Part shown: piece by piece, positions 22,037 to 35,470 of the stretch
Layout: each line of letters starts with the position of its first letter
Position numbering within the stretch: the stretch's first letter is position 1
Assembly (NCBI GenBank): GCA_934045905.1
Contig: OW203762.1
Location: 19,996,345 to 20,060,344 of the forward strand
DNA length: 64,000 bases
Direction of reading: 5' to 3'
Origin: Leuctra nigra
Taxonomy: Eukaryota > Arthropoda > Insecta > Plecoptera > Leuctridae
The notes under the pieces: model-generated
What the model saw: the letters and a program-made list of their open reading frames with translations, nothing else
Database searches by the model: none
What the model was told of the DNA's origin: nothing
Made by a program: the position numbers and the translations under genes

Positions 22037-23269
22037 ATATTAGACCATGTCTTCAATAACAATCTATAACTTTAATGTATTGTATACAAGGCAAGGAAGG
22101 CAAGCATGACGATGTATTATTAGATGAAAAATGACCAACACCATTATAACGTCATGTCCACCTAGTATCAAAAGGTCTACCCTTCTATGCCATTTAATCT
22201 TTGTGTGTGTTTGTGCTTGCTCGTTGCTTGTGTATGGTCTTGGAGGTGGATGTCTATGCCAGGCACCAGCTCAAACTTACAAAGCTATTAAAGTCGATTT
22301 TCACATCAAGTAGAATCCGATAGTCTCTAAGTATTTTTATCGCTTTCTTCAGAGATTCGATAGAACGTTTTGCATGGCATGAGCACCCAGAAAAGAAATC
22401 AATATGCGTATCAAGTATACTAGGATGCTTGAATGCATGATTTCGTCTTGAAGCGCCCGAATTCGTATCAGCAATTTCCGTCGTCTTGCCGATATTGTGT
22501 GTGCTTATTCGGTAGATAACAGTTCCACGTTATATATTACGACGCCCGTAAGCGATATTGCCGATCCCGGAGAGATGAGACTCAATGTGATTGACATTTG
22601 CAATGACTTGGAATGATTAATTTTGTATCACGTCGACTGAGGGAAGTTGAGATTATGAAGAGTTTCAGATGAGAAAGATAGGTTTAAATTAATAAAATGG
22701 CGTTTCTACGGATCGTATGTCACTTGGTTGTTGTTAGCCACGAACAAAAGCTGAAAAGTATTTGGAATACTTACTATCAAAGCGGTGTGCATAGAATTTA
22801 TTTAAGACTTGACGGATTTAAAGAAGCGAGGAAAGAACCGGTGTATTTATATTGTAAAACATTCTTAAAACACATTTTTGACTATTTTGAGTTAGGAGCA
22901 ATTTCCAACTAATTCAAATACGCTTGCTTTAATACATTGAAAGTTTACTAAACAAATGTTAGCGGTTAGGTATTCAAACCGTGTATTTTTTCATTCCTTC
23001 GCGTTTCTTGTAATGTTCAAGGTAGAATTTTTCAACACTTTAGAAATGGACTTACGATATTCTTACACTATGGGCCTTCTCCTCCAACATTTAACAAGTA
23101 AAATAATAGGTACACAAGAGTTTAAAAGATTCTAGCATTCCATTCTTCAAAATAACTTAATTATTAATATAGAATCTGCATTTGGCAGTTTGCACCAGGA
23201 TTACACAATATAGCTAAGTTCCCTTTCCGCTCCAGCCACGTAATGTTGGTAAGTCACTTATACTTGTGT
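22037..23269. other. intergenic DNA, no gene seen
   Basis: AT-rich DNA with no supported coding frame or repeat. The 60-72 codon open frames at 22131, 22697 and 23243 lack features. Confidence 0.5.
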
Positions 23270-23360
23270 GCTCAATACAGTGGGTATATTCCAAGATTCC
23301 AAGCGTCTCGGCTTGCATATGTAAAGTGTCCCCGGTTCGAGTCTTGCTCGGTGCACCGCA
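23270..23360 (+). repeat. possible tRNA-derived SINE relic (B-box)
   Basis: GGTTCGAGTCT, one base from the B-box consensus, sits in CCCCGGTTCGAGTCTTGC downstream of a CGTCTCGGCTTGCA stretch. No A-box or complete cloverleaf is visible. Confidence 0.3.
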
Positions 23361-23535
23361 AGATGGATGACCGGAGAATTCTCTCTGCATCCATCATATT
23401 ATTCAATACGACTCGACTCGGGTCTTCGCTCAAACATTCTAGGGCGAAATTGAAAACTTAATACTCGTCTCTTTTAAAATATTTGAGTCATTCCACAATT
23501 GGTATTGTGTTCGAATTCTGTTGGTATGTTTCGAT

Positions 23536-23842
23536 CAAGGGATCGAAACAGTTTATGTGAATGCTATTAAAAAGCTCTATGAAAATGCTGTAAGTTGCGT
23601 AAAAAGTGGACAATCATATTCAGAAGAATTTAAAATCAACAAAGGTGTTAGGCAGGGGTGTCCTTTGTCACCAACCCTGTTCAAAATATACGTGAACAGG
23701 GTTTTAGAGAATTGGTCTAGGAAATGTAGTTCGATGGGTGTTAAAATTGGGAAAGAATATATACACTCTTTACTATTCGCAGACGATCAGGTGGTTCTTG
23801 CTGAAGATGAACACGACGCAGAATACATGATGAGAAAGCTTA
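23536..23842 (+). pseudogene. LINE reverse transcriptase, palm fragment
   Basis: Translation shows KGVRQGCPLSPTLFKIYV, a classical RT block, and the catalytic LLFADDQVVLA (FADD box), ending in EDEHDAEYMMRKLI where the nested insert begins. The frame is open from the left truncation to the junction. It would need the upstream endonuclease and fingers domain to function, so it is dead. Confidence 0.85.
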
Positions 23843-25916
23843 TTGAGCGAGCGAAGCGAGCGACTCCATTTGGCTCTTTTAGCACGGACCTCTGTTTTTT
23901 TTTTGTTTTTTTTTTTGTTTTTGTTTTTGTATGCTAAAGGAAGCAATAGAAGTCGCACCGTTTCACCGATCGACCTGAAATTTTGCACACATGTAAAGAC
24001 AACCTTCTCTGTTTGCAGACCCAATTTTTTTTTGAAATCCATCCATTGGTTCATTGTTAAAATAAGTATCTCCTGATAGCCTAAAAAATGAAAATGGTCT
24101 TCGAGAAATGTGATCAAACTCATATTTAGCATGGTCAGTAAGACCAACAATGTCACTTATTTTACAAATTTTCAGCCGAATCTGTCAAGAAAGTATGCAC
24201 TTATTGACATTTTTAATAGCTGTCAGAAATGAAACATTGAAAATGAATGTCTTTCCAATGCAACTGAATCTGATTTGCTTTAGGTACAAGAGTGTTTTGA
24301 TGGTATGTACACTTTTTTAGTGAAAAGCAGATATTTTTATGTTTATTGAGTTGATCAAATTTGAATAATTCTATTTGGATCATAGTTTCCAACAAATCAT
24401 TTCGAGTTTTTAAGGACCTTGATTGTCTTTTCGTCAATTCGTAGTTCTGATGGCCGTGCCTCCCGTGTTTCTACTTGGCTGATTTTGCATCCAGGAGGGA
24501 TTAGAAACATAAGCTCACATTTCAATAATATCATTGAGTGGCGTTTGTTCTCTTCTAGCGTTCACACGTCATTCCAAATCTCTCCTGCATTTTGCTTCTT
24601 TTCGTTGATAATTTTGGCAATTTGGTGTACTTTGTGAAGGTATTAGTAAAATTGAATCGCTTTTAAAGCATAGATATTAGGTATCTACAGTTTTTGTCCA
24701 GGGGATTGATTATTTCAAATTATTTTCTTCTTGGAAACGTTGGATTTATTCCGTTTCTGAGCTTCTGTCTAGCCTGACATTTCCTTGAAGGTTGCTATTT
24801 TTTTTTGAAAGTTTTGATTCATTCAGTTCAAAACATTACGTTGTCTTATTTTAATTGTGGAACGTTGGATTCATTCCGTTTCTAAACTAGGTAGTTACTA
24901 TTTTACCTGATCCGTTTTTTGTGTGGAACTTTGATTCCTTTCGCTTATTAGTTGAAAGGTGTTTACTTTATTTTCATAATTGCGAAGTTTTGTTCAAGAT
25001 TCATTTCGTAACATTACGACATTGAATACATTACGTCTTTGAGCACACATTTCGTGCATTTCAAACATTGATCACACAAATATTATTGTACTTTAATTAG
25101 GTAGGTACTCTACTTCTTACTTTTTCATTACCTATCTTATCCCTATTTAAACATGCCGAAAAATGGAAAGACTTCTGCTAGAATGAAAGCCATAAAGGCG
25201 AAAAAGCGTCTGCGTGAAATTGAAGATCAAGAAACTGACGAAGCTTAATCTAAAAGGTTGAAACAAAATATCGTTAATAATAAAGCATCAAGGAGCAAAG
25301 AGACCCCCGACCAGACTGCTGCAAGGAGATACTCAAACAATCAACGCAATACCCGCTCTCGTGCAGCGGGTATTGCCGATTGACCGACCAACTAAAAACT
25401 TCGCATGGTAATTGGTAGCAACATTTAAGGTATTTTTGCCAATTTTCAGTCTAATTTGTAGTTATTTTCAAAAGTTTTTGTAATTTTAGGGACATTTTGT
25501 GTGTTGGCTGTCAAATTCACGGCGACTTCGAATCTTCAGTTCAAGGCAAGGTAGAGAGCAGAAAGTTTCAAACGAAATGAAACTAATAATGACCGTTTAA
25601 CAGATTGATCTGATATTGTCTCCACAGTAATATCATATCATATGAGTGGTCCCAGGTATATTGTTTGAAGGATATCATGTGATTTTTGAAACTTAACAAG
25701 GAACCGTTCAATCAAAGGTTTAATCGATCAACTTAAAACTTAGCAAGGTTATTGGGACCAATATTTTTGGAAATTTTGGAGATATTTATACAAGTCTGTG
25801 ACGAAATTCAAGAATTATTGGCTTTTAATGACATTTTCGATAGACATAATTTCGGTTCGAGGTGTTGCGTGTATCCGTGCTCGCTCATCAACGCGTTACT
25901 CAGAGCGTTTTCCTAG
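23843..25916 (+). mobile_element. Helitron-like insertion inside the LINE (2,074 bp)
   Basis: The insert begins TTGAGCGAGCGAAGCGAGCG and ends GCGTTTTCCTAG. It sits between A (23842) and T (25917) with no target duplication, and excision restores the LINE codons. CTAG followed by T, insertion at A|T and no duplication are the hallmarks of Helitrons. GAGCGAGC near the left end is mirrored by GCTCGCTC (about 25879-25886) near the right end, and AACGC/GCGTT can form a small hairpin just before CTAG. The 5' end is TT, not the usual TC. The interior is AT-rich with T-rich microsatellite (about 23888-23930) and a small Lys/Arg-rich ORF remnant at 25153. Confidence 0.65.
25153..25383 (+). pseudogene. 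small basic ORF remnant inside the Helitron-like insert
   Basis: ATG at 25153 opens a 31-codon frame starting MPKNGKTSARMKAIKAKKR, ends at TAA (25246-25248), then continues open for 44 more codons (…TAARRYSNNQRNTRSRAAG…) to TGA at 25381. The composition is strongly Lys/Arg-rich. N-termini of some Helitron or BEN/ZF-type transposon proteins look broadly like this, but I recognise no specific family. One in-frame stop suggests a decayed 5' coding end carried along by the insert. Confidence 0.35.
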
Positions 25917-26608
25917 TAGAAGAATACGATTCCTGGGGCTTAGAAGTGAATATGGATAAGACTCAATGTATGGTCATTGGAAGAGAGGGTCAAGACATGG
26001 TAACCGATAAAGGTATTATAAGATTAACAACAGAGTACAAATATCTAGGTGTGACATTGACGGCTGACGGAACGGATGAGAGGGATGTGCTGAACAAGCT
26101 GGGCAGAGGAAGAGCGATCACCAGACAATTACACCCAGTGCTTTGGAACGATGTCATCTCAACCAAGACAAAAACACGTATTTACAACTCATTCGTTGAA
26201 AGCTGCGCTTCCTATGGATCAGAAATCTGGACCTTATCTTCCCGAATGGCACAAAGAGTCCGAGCAATGGAGATGGGGTACTGGAGAAGATGCTGCAAGG
26301 TTACGATACTCGACCATGTGAGGAACGACCGTATACGGGAAATGATGGGAGTGGAGACATCACTGACGGATTACATAGAGATGAAGCAACTCTTATGGTA
26401 TGGCCATCTGAGAAGGATGCCAGATGAAAGATTGCCAATGAGAGCCTGGTCATGGGTACCGTCAAGAAGAAGAAAGAGAGGAAGACCAAGGAGGAGGTGG
26501 GCAGAAGGAGTTGACACTGCCATGAGAAGAAGAGGTCTTCGCGATGGAGACTTCTTAAATAAAGATAAATGGCATTTAGGATGCAGAATACGGCCTGAAG
26601 TGCTGTAA
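25917..26608 (+). pseudogene. LINE RT thumb and C-terminal region fragment
   Basis: Continues the RT with EEYDSWGLEVNMDKTQCMVI and YKYLGVTLTADG, then the connection region (SFVESCASYGSEIWTL, LWYGHLRRMPDERLP) and a basic GRPRRRWAEGVDTA tail, ending at TAA 26606-26608. These blocks are characteristic of LINE polyproteins after the FADD box. A TTG-started frame beginning at 25862 is an artefact that reads through the end of the nested insert. Confidence 0.85.
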
Positions 26609-26639
26609 ACAATCTGCTTTAATAATAATAATGTTATTT

Positions 26640-27801
26640 CCAAATTTGACATAATATTATTCGAGCTTGGCATTGGTGGTCAGTATTCAGATAGCAATGT
26701 AGCTATGTATTATACGAGTTCAATGAGATCAAGTTGGAGAGAGAAGATGTTGAGAAGGAAGAGGAAAATATTGTTTCAAAGTTTCTGTATTGATATTAGC
26801 ATTGTAAATCCTAGATTTATTTCCACCTCCTAACCTATATCTTCTCTTATTATAAAGAGAAGTTCATGTAGAATAATAACCACACCAAAACCAATCGGTA
26901 CCCCAGCTTGACCACCAACATTCGGTGTTATACCAAGATTTTCAGGCGGTCTAATCGTACTTTTAACACATATTTCACTTTACACAGCAGCACTTTTCAA
27001 GATTTGTTCAATTTCTCACCGGTTTGGTGGGGAAACTCTACCACTTCAACAAAAGTTATACCGTTTTCACCATTATTCTTGAAAGCGTACCTACGTATTC
27101 ATGAATCGATTGGGCTTCCACAATTAAACTCTAAATGAAAATGAGAATGAAATATCAATACACTTATCAAAACATATATATTCTGTTGTGGAAGTGTAAG
27201 ATCATGGCAAGTCAAGTAAGGGAAGGTGTGTTTGAATTACTATGACAAATCTACTGTATATCAAACACACAGTAGCTGATAACAGAACAATAACTGATAT
27301 GACCGAAGTTGGTTGGGGTGCATTTTACAATGAGCGTTGCTTTTATTGATCCACCCCTACATTCATTTGTAATCGTTCTCCTCTCATATGTTTTAAAATG
27401 TTAACCATTTTTCGGACAAATACGTGTAAAAACTACGTTGTCGACCAGCATGCCCGTATTTGTCCAGCTTGTAAAGCAACAAATGGCGCTATCAATCACA
27501 TAACAAATTAACAAAAAGTAAAGTGGAAAAGTATTAATAAGATTTATACCAATTATACAGTAGCAAATTTACATCTGGGTCCGGCCGAAATAGCGAATTT
27601 TAAAAAAGAGAAATAATTTTTTGAAAGCCTTATCCCTGTTTCCCAGTTTTATCTATTTTAAAGTGTTTAATACATTCCCCGTAGCTTGGATATGTCATGT
27701 TTTAGTCAGAGTTCTGTACATTTCCTCAAAAAAACACGTCTTTTTATGGAGTTTCCTTGTATTTTCTTATTTAGGTCTCACTTGGAAGTTTTCACCTGCC
27801 T
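26640..27801. other. intergenic DNA, no gene seen
   Basis: AT-rich with no supported gene or repeat. Confidence 0.5.
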
Positions 27802-27936
<135 letters not shown>

Positions 27937-27939
27937 AGC

Positions 27940-30900
27940 TATTTGCATTCATCATGTATTGCCTTGCTCACCCCGTCAATACACACAGCTCCATTCTCAG
28001 TCCGCCCCAATCCAAGGCAGACATATTTATTCATGTCCTCTCTGCGACTGTACGTGTACCAAACTCACGCTTATTAAGCTCAATAACGTGACTTCTTAGA
28101 AAAGTATAAAGTAATTGGAAAAAAGGCTTATTTTCCATGGCGTGGTGTAAGTACAGCACTGAACACTATTTGTCTCTGCCATGTGTAATTAATGTACAAC
28201 ATTTCTATACGGAATGTTCTTGACTTTGTCGAGTACTTGAAAAATTACGTAGCACCGCTGTGGTAACCAGAGCTTTCTATTCCCAGGCTTCATGCTTAGA
28301 TATTGTTGCTATTTTGCCTATATTTTGTTTGGTCTTTTAAAAGTTATCCTTTAGAAACATTCATCCAAATTCAACTTCAAACGCTACATTTTATATCTCT
28401 TGGGATTCAATGTAGATAGATTAATTGCGCTCGAATTTCTCAAACTAATATTGTAACAAAATAGCAGTTCAAGGGTTGGATCGTTACTTTTTGTATTATA
28501 AAATTACATAAATGTACCAGTTTACAATTGCCCTTTCTCCGACGAATTAGTACAGCAGGAAATAACCAACTACTATTCTAGTTGGGAGTTAGGAGTGCAT
28601 TAAAGTACAAAGTCTAAGAAACTTTATCTCATGAATGCCACAAAATATAGTGGACAGTTTTTCAATACCCTTCTCAACCAGAATTAAGTTTAAACGGTCA
28701 TTTTTGCAAACCCGCCAATTTGGCCAATTAGGCCAATTTGGCCTGCCAATTTGGCAACATTTTAAAATTTATCAAAACTGGCCCTAAAATGTGTAGCTTT
28801 AAAGAAATATTTGTCATGTTATATTTGTCATGTTTGATGTTTGTAGCAGAGACGATTTAAAATCATTTCATCTATCATTTTATATGAAACATAGTATATT
28901 TTTTATAATAACGTCGCGCGCAACCAAATTTCAAGGTGGCCATCTTTTCCTCGTTTAGACATTTCATGAAAAATCACTCGCATTTATATTTCCCTCGGTT
29001 CTACTGATTACAAAACTCTAGAGTCCTGATCATGGGTTTTGCGCTTAATTTATATGCAAATTACTTGAAATTAAGTTTCAACAACCTCTGGTTTATTTGC
29101 CAAAAATGTATCGATTCATTCTGCGACGAAATATTTCCCATTATTCTCATTCAAACTGTCAACTATGTTCAACCCTTCAACGCCACAGAAGCAGTGTTGT
29201 GGTTTGTGGATAAACTATATAATTGTTTCTTTTTTATTCTTTATAGAATAATGTTGAAAGCACGTCACAATGATACTAAAGTTCATAACAATGTTAAGTC
29301 AAAATCACGATTCATGATTATATGAAAAGAAATGCTATTGAGAGTGTTGTTATAAACTATAAAAGATTTTTGTTAAAGTCGTGACAGCGACACAAAATTA
29401 CTTTAACTTATTATTATTTACTATAATTACTATAAATTATTATAACACGTTTAGTCATTATTGCTACCAAAACGCCTGCGGATAGGAGAAAGTAACTAAC
29501 TTGTTTTTCTGTCAGGAATAAAGGCGATTAAACATAACTTCATTACGCGATTACTACTGGATTATCAGTACATTTCAGTACCGGAAAATGTAAACCATTC
29601 AAATGACTGCCACAAAGTAAAATTCATCCGATTATAAATGTAGAACTATCTTCTACTATACCTGTCTACGGTGGAGCAGCATTAGTAAATTGTTGCATAA
29701 AGTTGTGCTAACTGGGTGAGGATAATCCCTTTACAGCAAGAAGCTTATTCACGTTTACATTACGCCCAACTTCCTTAACTCTAAGCACGCGTTTCTTTCA
29801 ATAGAACTGCCCCCTCCCCCTCACCCCCGCCGCCGTCTAACTGTGAACAAAACCATCGAGGCACAATGAAACACTGATATACCTTCACCGTCTATAGGGA
29901 TTATTGGGAATTAAGTATCCAACGCTAACCTAACCTTTACTTGGACTAAAACCGTTCAACGGGAGAAGAAAATTAGAAAAGTGTCATCCATAGTTGGGCC
30001 ACAGCTAAAAGATGTTTTCCTTTCTTAGATGAAGTAAATGGCTTTGGGAAATTACAGACTATTCGTGTTCTTGAAAGATAGTGAAATTCAAATTACGAGC
30101 GAATATCTTACTGTTAGCATACTGAAACAAGTCCGTCTTTTTGTTTACAGCAATTGGTTTTAGATAACAATGTATAAATGCCAACCCCAACAGTATCAAG
30201 ATATAATCGAAGGACCATATTCGTTCCTTCTTTTCCGGACATTTTCAAAGTAGTTCGAGAACTTACGCTCAGAGCGTCGACGCTAACCAATCAGGTGGCT
30301 CATCGCCGAGCGCCAGAGCGCTGAGCGTTCAAGGTCAAAAGATAAATTTTTCATCTTGTTCATTTTGAATTCATTTCATCAGTTGATACGTTGATAGCAG
30401 TTTATCTATCGGCGCCAGCGTGATCATCAAACATCTGCGCGTCAATGTCGAATTGTAAACGAACATATTGTGAATAATCGATTTCCACCTTCATGGAGTA
30501 CAGTAATTGACCATTTTATTATGTATAATTACTCATATTCCTCGAACATAGTTGCCTGTTAGAAATCTACCCCAGTTGAAATACAAGATCTTAGTTGTTT
30601 ATTGGCTGCGCCAGAGCAGAGCAAACTAGTTCATATTGCCTTACAAATGGGTATACAAATCATGAAAGCGGACACTTCGCTCTACTGGGAAATTGTAAGA
30701 TTTCACATATGTATCGTAACTAATTTGCATGAAATGTGGTCGTAGAGCTAGTTATCGTTATGTCGTGATAGGCCCACTGGGCAGGTTTGTGTGATGATAG
30801 GTATTCGTGAGGTCAGTCTGTGTGCTTTTCATGGCCTGGCAAACATTGGATAGACATTCTAGTTCATTTACTATGCGACACATTACCAGAGGGATGTTTA

Positions 30901-32538
30901 CCAGACGCACACATCATAGTTGGAACTGTGTTTTGTCAGACCAAGACACTGTGAACCATTTCCAACCAGAGTTTTATTCCCAACTGGCTAATTTATTTCG
31001 TATTAAACGTCTGTTTGTCTTTTTTTGGTACACGAGCCTAAAATAAATTACTTGGTAGCATACTGCTTTTTGTATTCTGTTATTCAAAGGTACGTCATAG
31101 AGTTTTTACTAAGTGCTGGGCTGGTTCTGCACTGTGTGACTCAAAAGAGAGCCAGTAAGACTGGATATTTTATTGAAAGGTATTTATTCACACGGCACCT
31201 CCACCAACTTCAAAACTTTCTCTGTCTCCGAAACTTTTCGAGCTACCTACTTCCAAAATAAATACTTCAACATTCTTAACTTAACTTACTCTAACCTTTC
31301 TTCTCGAATCTCAAAACTGAATAATAGAATATATTTTTGATAAGTGTGCCACTGTCTTTCATTTTTATTTTTGGTTTTAAAGTCATTGTTACAGAATTAC
31401 ATAGGTCCATTTCATTTCAATTTAATATTATACATCGTCATTGTTATTATTACTCTACAGATTATACGACTATGAAAAGAAACCAATTTCACCAACGCGG
31501 AAGGATTTTTGAAAAATGAATTGACCATCACAATACAAACGAATACTTGAATAATTTCGGAGATTTATTGCACATTTGTATTGTTGCGTCGCTTGTGAGT
31601 GGGTGTTAGTTGTTATCATGTTTCGGCAGTTATTAATCTCACACTTACTATGCCGGCAGAGGGTGGCAGCAGCCGCTATCGCCACTGTCCGGTGTTTACT
31701 CGGGGTATGAGGGGGTGGGGGGAGGGTCCGATAGAAAAACACGCCGTCCCCACAGAAGTCTTTCAACCCTTGCGCCATGATCGTACAGATTTTCAAATCA
31801 GTTTAGAACGTTTCTCTTCAAGTTCGGACATATGGTTGGGCCCCTTCTATGGCTGGGGGATTTTAATCTATTTAAAATAATGGTAAAAGTATATTTATAA
31901 ACTCGATTCTATTCAGGTTTATAATTACAGGCTTTTTAGCGTTAGTAGGTACATTAAATAGTTTTAAATACCTTTATATACCCACTCAATTTTACTTAAC
32001 CCTCGTACGATAAAAAATGTATTATAATGTATCGCGAAACAATACATTTTTAATATTCACAATAAAACAGTACTTATTATAACGTTAATTTATAACTCAA
32101 AGTTTACGCAGAATGGAAGATGTAGTAATAATTTTGCCGCTCGCTGGAGCAAACGCAAAGTGTGAGTGAACATTCCACGAATACTTTAATAATGCTTTAA
32201 TTTACTGGCCGGAATTTCATATTTTTCTAATGTCATTCACGGCAAGAAACCCTTGTAACAAATTGTTCACTCGAGACCGAGGTCTTGATGAGAGAAGAGT
32301 TGGGCGGGATTCATTTTGCTAAATTAAAAAATGTAGCTACACAACGATTTCACTCGCAAAAAAGTAAACAAAAACAAACATCATAATAAAGTATGGTTCG
32401 TGAAATTTTTAATTATGTGTGGGAGTAGCGAATGTGGATAGTGCACTCCGACTAGACCCCTCGTTATTTCTGAGGACGGCGATGTGCCGGGAATATTAGC
32501 TGAGTGTTGCTGTGGAGCCGAGCGCCGGGATATTACAT
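27940..32538. other. intergenic DNA with minor repeats, no gene seen
   Basis: AT-rich. Around 28711-28756 the word CCAATTTGGC recurs as a small palindromic cluster. Around 30255-30335 a CpG-richer patch has inverted CGCTCAG/CTGAGCG words and CCAATCAG. Short open frames up to 108 codons overlap on both strands and have no recognisable features. Confidence 0.5.
28711..28756. repeat. CCAATTTGGC mini-cluster
   Basis: CCAATTTGGC and close variants occur about four times within 46 bp, separated by short spacers. The word is itself palindromic around AATT. Confidence 0.8.
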
Positions 32539-33066
32539 CCGGCACAGGAGACCCGGCACAGGAGACCCGGCACATGAGACCCGGCACATGAGACGACCCG
32601 GCACATGAGACCCGGCACAGGAGATCCGGCACATGAGACCCGGCACAGGAGACCCGGCACCAGGGATTCGGCACATGATACCCGGCACATGAGACCCGGC
32701 ACAGGAGACCCGGCACAGGAGACCCGGCACAGAAGATCCGGCACATGAGACCCAGCACAGGAGCCCCGGCACAGAAGATCCGGCACAGGAGACCCGGCAA
32801 AGGAGACCCGGCACATGAGACCCGGCACATGAGACCCGGCACATGAGACCCGGCACATGAGACCCGGCACATGAGAACTGGCACCAGGGATTCGGCACAG
32901 GAGATCCGGCACATGAGACCCGGCACCAGGGATTCGGCACATGAGACCCGGCACATGAGACCCGGCACATGAGACCCGGCACATGAGAACTGGCACCAGG
33001 GACTTGGCACAGAAGACCCGTCACAGGAGATCTGGCACAGGAAATCCGGCAAAGGAGACCCGGCAC
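32539..33066. repeat. 14-bp-period minisatellite (CCCGGCACAKGAGA), ~38 copies
   Basis: The unit CCCGGCACAGGAGA alternates with CCCGGCACATGAGA and with CGGCACCAGGGATT variants, arranged in partial higher-order blocks. Because the unit is 14 bp and lacks stops on the minus strand, three minus-strand frames stay open (up to 244 codons) and all encode the same 14-residue repeat. This is an arithmetic effect, not evidence for a protein. The array is abrupt at both ends in AT-rich DNA. Confidence 0.95.
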
Positions 33067-35470
33067 TATGACCCTGACTCGGGACATGGTCAGTACTTCT
33101 AATACATTTCAGCAAGTGATTTGTAGTGGTTTTAAAATAAAATTGCGTGGACTTTTGTAATTGAAGTATGGAAATATTGATTTATCATATATGCCCGTAC
33201 TGCCCGTGCTATTGGATCTTTTCCAGCGCAAAACATGATTAAAAAAAGTTTACCAATATTTTCACCATTGTTGTTCTAATATGTAAAGACCGATTTTTAA
33301 GAAGTTCCAACACCCAAATGATTACAATTGTCGACTGTTTTTTATAATCTCTTTGGTAATAAAAAATGCAATTTTCTCAATTTTATGTAAGTTTTGTGGT
33401 TGATGCCGTTCTATTGTCGTCTTGAGTATTGTTGGTTATTTGCAATAACGTTCCTTTGATCGCGTATGGTCATGCCGTGTACTGATGTATCTTAGAGCAA
33501 TGATTGCTGCAAACCAATAACTGATGCCTTTGGGGCTCGCTTCATTCACTATGGCATCGAGCGTGCTTCATCCCCCGGTCTTCAATCAAGTATGACTTCA
33601 AAGAATAAGATCGCAATATAGAGAGATTTGTTTTTCGTCCCTCGCAAGTCGCTCACAAGAACTCCAAATCTGATCAAAGTCGAGTCCTTCATGATGATCC
33701 GTCGAGCTCTTAGTGCCAGCAAGTGACAGCAAAATCACCAACATGTAGAGTGGGACGTTTTTTGAAATGTACTATAATCAATAATTTTTTTTCTCGATTT
33801 AAAGTGAAAAATGCTGTAGAATTCGGTTCAGTTCCCACGAATATGTATTTCACAAATTTAATTACAACATGAAGATCCGTTTAGCTCAGGCGTAAAATTA
33901 AACCGATTCACAATTTATACTCGATCGAGTGTGTGATGCACATTTTATCGATCTATCGATAATATAAAGTATCTCAAATAGGTAAATAAAGTGGCACCTC
34001 CGTGATCATGTAAGTATTCAAAACATTGTACATGGAAACACAAATTAATATTCATTTGTAGTAATTTATACCGGGGTTTTAATTTACAACAATGATCATT
34101 CATCTCGATATTAACATTCCGGGGTTAGGACCATTTTTCACAATGATTGGGGGGCGGGATCAAATCTGGAAGCGGAGTTCGGGGGTAATCTCAGTACGTA
34201 GGGCCTTTTAGCATTTTAACACTTAAATCTGAATGCTGAAATGGTGCTCTCTTCCCTTCAAACCTCTGTAATAGCTCAAATTATGCGGCAGAAAAGTCCT
34301 AATTCGTATAAAAGAGGAAGGCTACAGCCACTCTATGCTACAGCCCACCATTTCGCCCTGCAGGTAGTTTTTGGTAATTTCAACACTTAACCATGAGCAT
34401 GAAACTATAAATTGGCGCATTTTCGTTTCAAAGGTGAAGAATTCAAGTCTGTATTGAAGCAGAATATTCTTAAAATGGGATGCATATCCGGAAGAAAAGA
34501 GGGTGTCCGGAGGCTGCAACCCCCCAGTTTTTAAAATATCAACACTTACGAACGATGAAAAAGTGCCTTTCCATAGCAAACGTTGCAATAACTCAAGATA
34601 TGGGAATCCCTCTGATTCACAGCGGGTGGGATAATCCCCTCTTCCTTTCAACTCTCTTGCTAATTTTTATCACAAAACAGTTATCCACACAATTTTAGCT
34701 CGGACTGTACTTCCGTGGCGTCTAACTGCAACCTGGCGCCCAACGAAAGTCCTGCACGTTCCCAACCATGGTGTGCATCTGTTGTCTTGTCAACCATCTT
34801 GGGATCATGCCCTTCCTCCCCTTCGTTTTGGACTCCATTGCTCCCCCCCCCCCCACACAACCCGCTGCGAAATAACGCACCACCAAGTTGGCCCTTCTGC
34901 ACACACATACACACACTTTCCGTAAATCATCAGCGGAATATTACAAACTGTTTCATTGGCGAACAGAAGGCGTGCACAACTTGCTTGTTTTGATATGTTA
35001 TTAAGTAGTTGAGATATTTGTTTAGTACTGTGTACTTGTGCCCCCTGGATGCTGTTTGCTTGGAACTGTTTTACTTGAATGTGGACTTTACAAATGCGAC
35101 CCGAACGTTGAGTACATATTCGTTATATTGACCAATGTGAATTTGTTCTAATAATTAATGCACTGGCACATTGAATTGCACGTTTATTGCAATGTGTATA
35201 TGAGTTCATATTGCCGATGAGTTACAACTGCACTAAACTGTTTCGTGCACTCGGTGCATTAAGTGCATGCAGGCGGCGATAAAAAATAACACAATTTCGA
35301 TTTTTTTATTGAAACCAGAACTACAACTATGTAACAAATAACATATTCGACTCATTTTGGTGGCATTTCGCAATATTTTTAGTTGAATTCCCTCAAAGTG
35401 AGAAAGGGAATATAGAATCGTAAAAAAGCTCCATTCTTGAGATATTTTTAGAATTGTTACCACTTTTAAT
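33067..35470. other. intergenic DNA, no gene seen
   Basis: AT-rich with a C run at about 34840-34853. Open frames near 34322-34993 overlap on both strands and have no recognisable features. Confidence 0.5.

Larger units (their letters stand above)
23536..26632 (+). mobile_element. 5'-truncated non-LTR retrotransposon (LINE), split by a nested insertion
   Basis: Two blocks (23536-23842 and 25917-26608) encode consecutive parts of one LINE reverse transcriptase and its C-terminal region, followed by a short (AAT)n tail (about 26618-26632). Endonuclease and N-terminal RT are missing, as usual for 5'-truncated copies. The 2,074 bp between the blocks is a separate element. Removing it keeps the frame, so the LINE copy had no other lesion that I can see downstream of its truncation. 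The clade is unresolved between RTE-like and Jockey/I-like; the Arg/Lys-rich GRPRRRW C-terminus and the AAT tail are consistent with several. Confidence 0.85.

Noticed and set aside
32539..33066. CRISPR-like array
   Set aside because: 14-bp head-to-tail units without spacers in a eukaryotic context; a minisatellite.
32381..33115. Three overlapping minus-strand ORFs (166-244 codons) encoding Cys/Gly/Ser-rich repeat protein
   Set aside because: They are read through the 14-bp minisatellite, which has no stops on this strand. All three frames give the same 14-residue repeat, an arithmetic result and not a gene.
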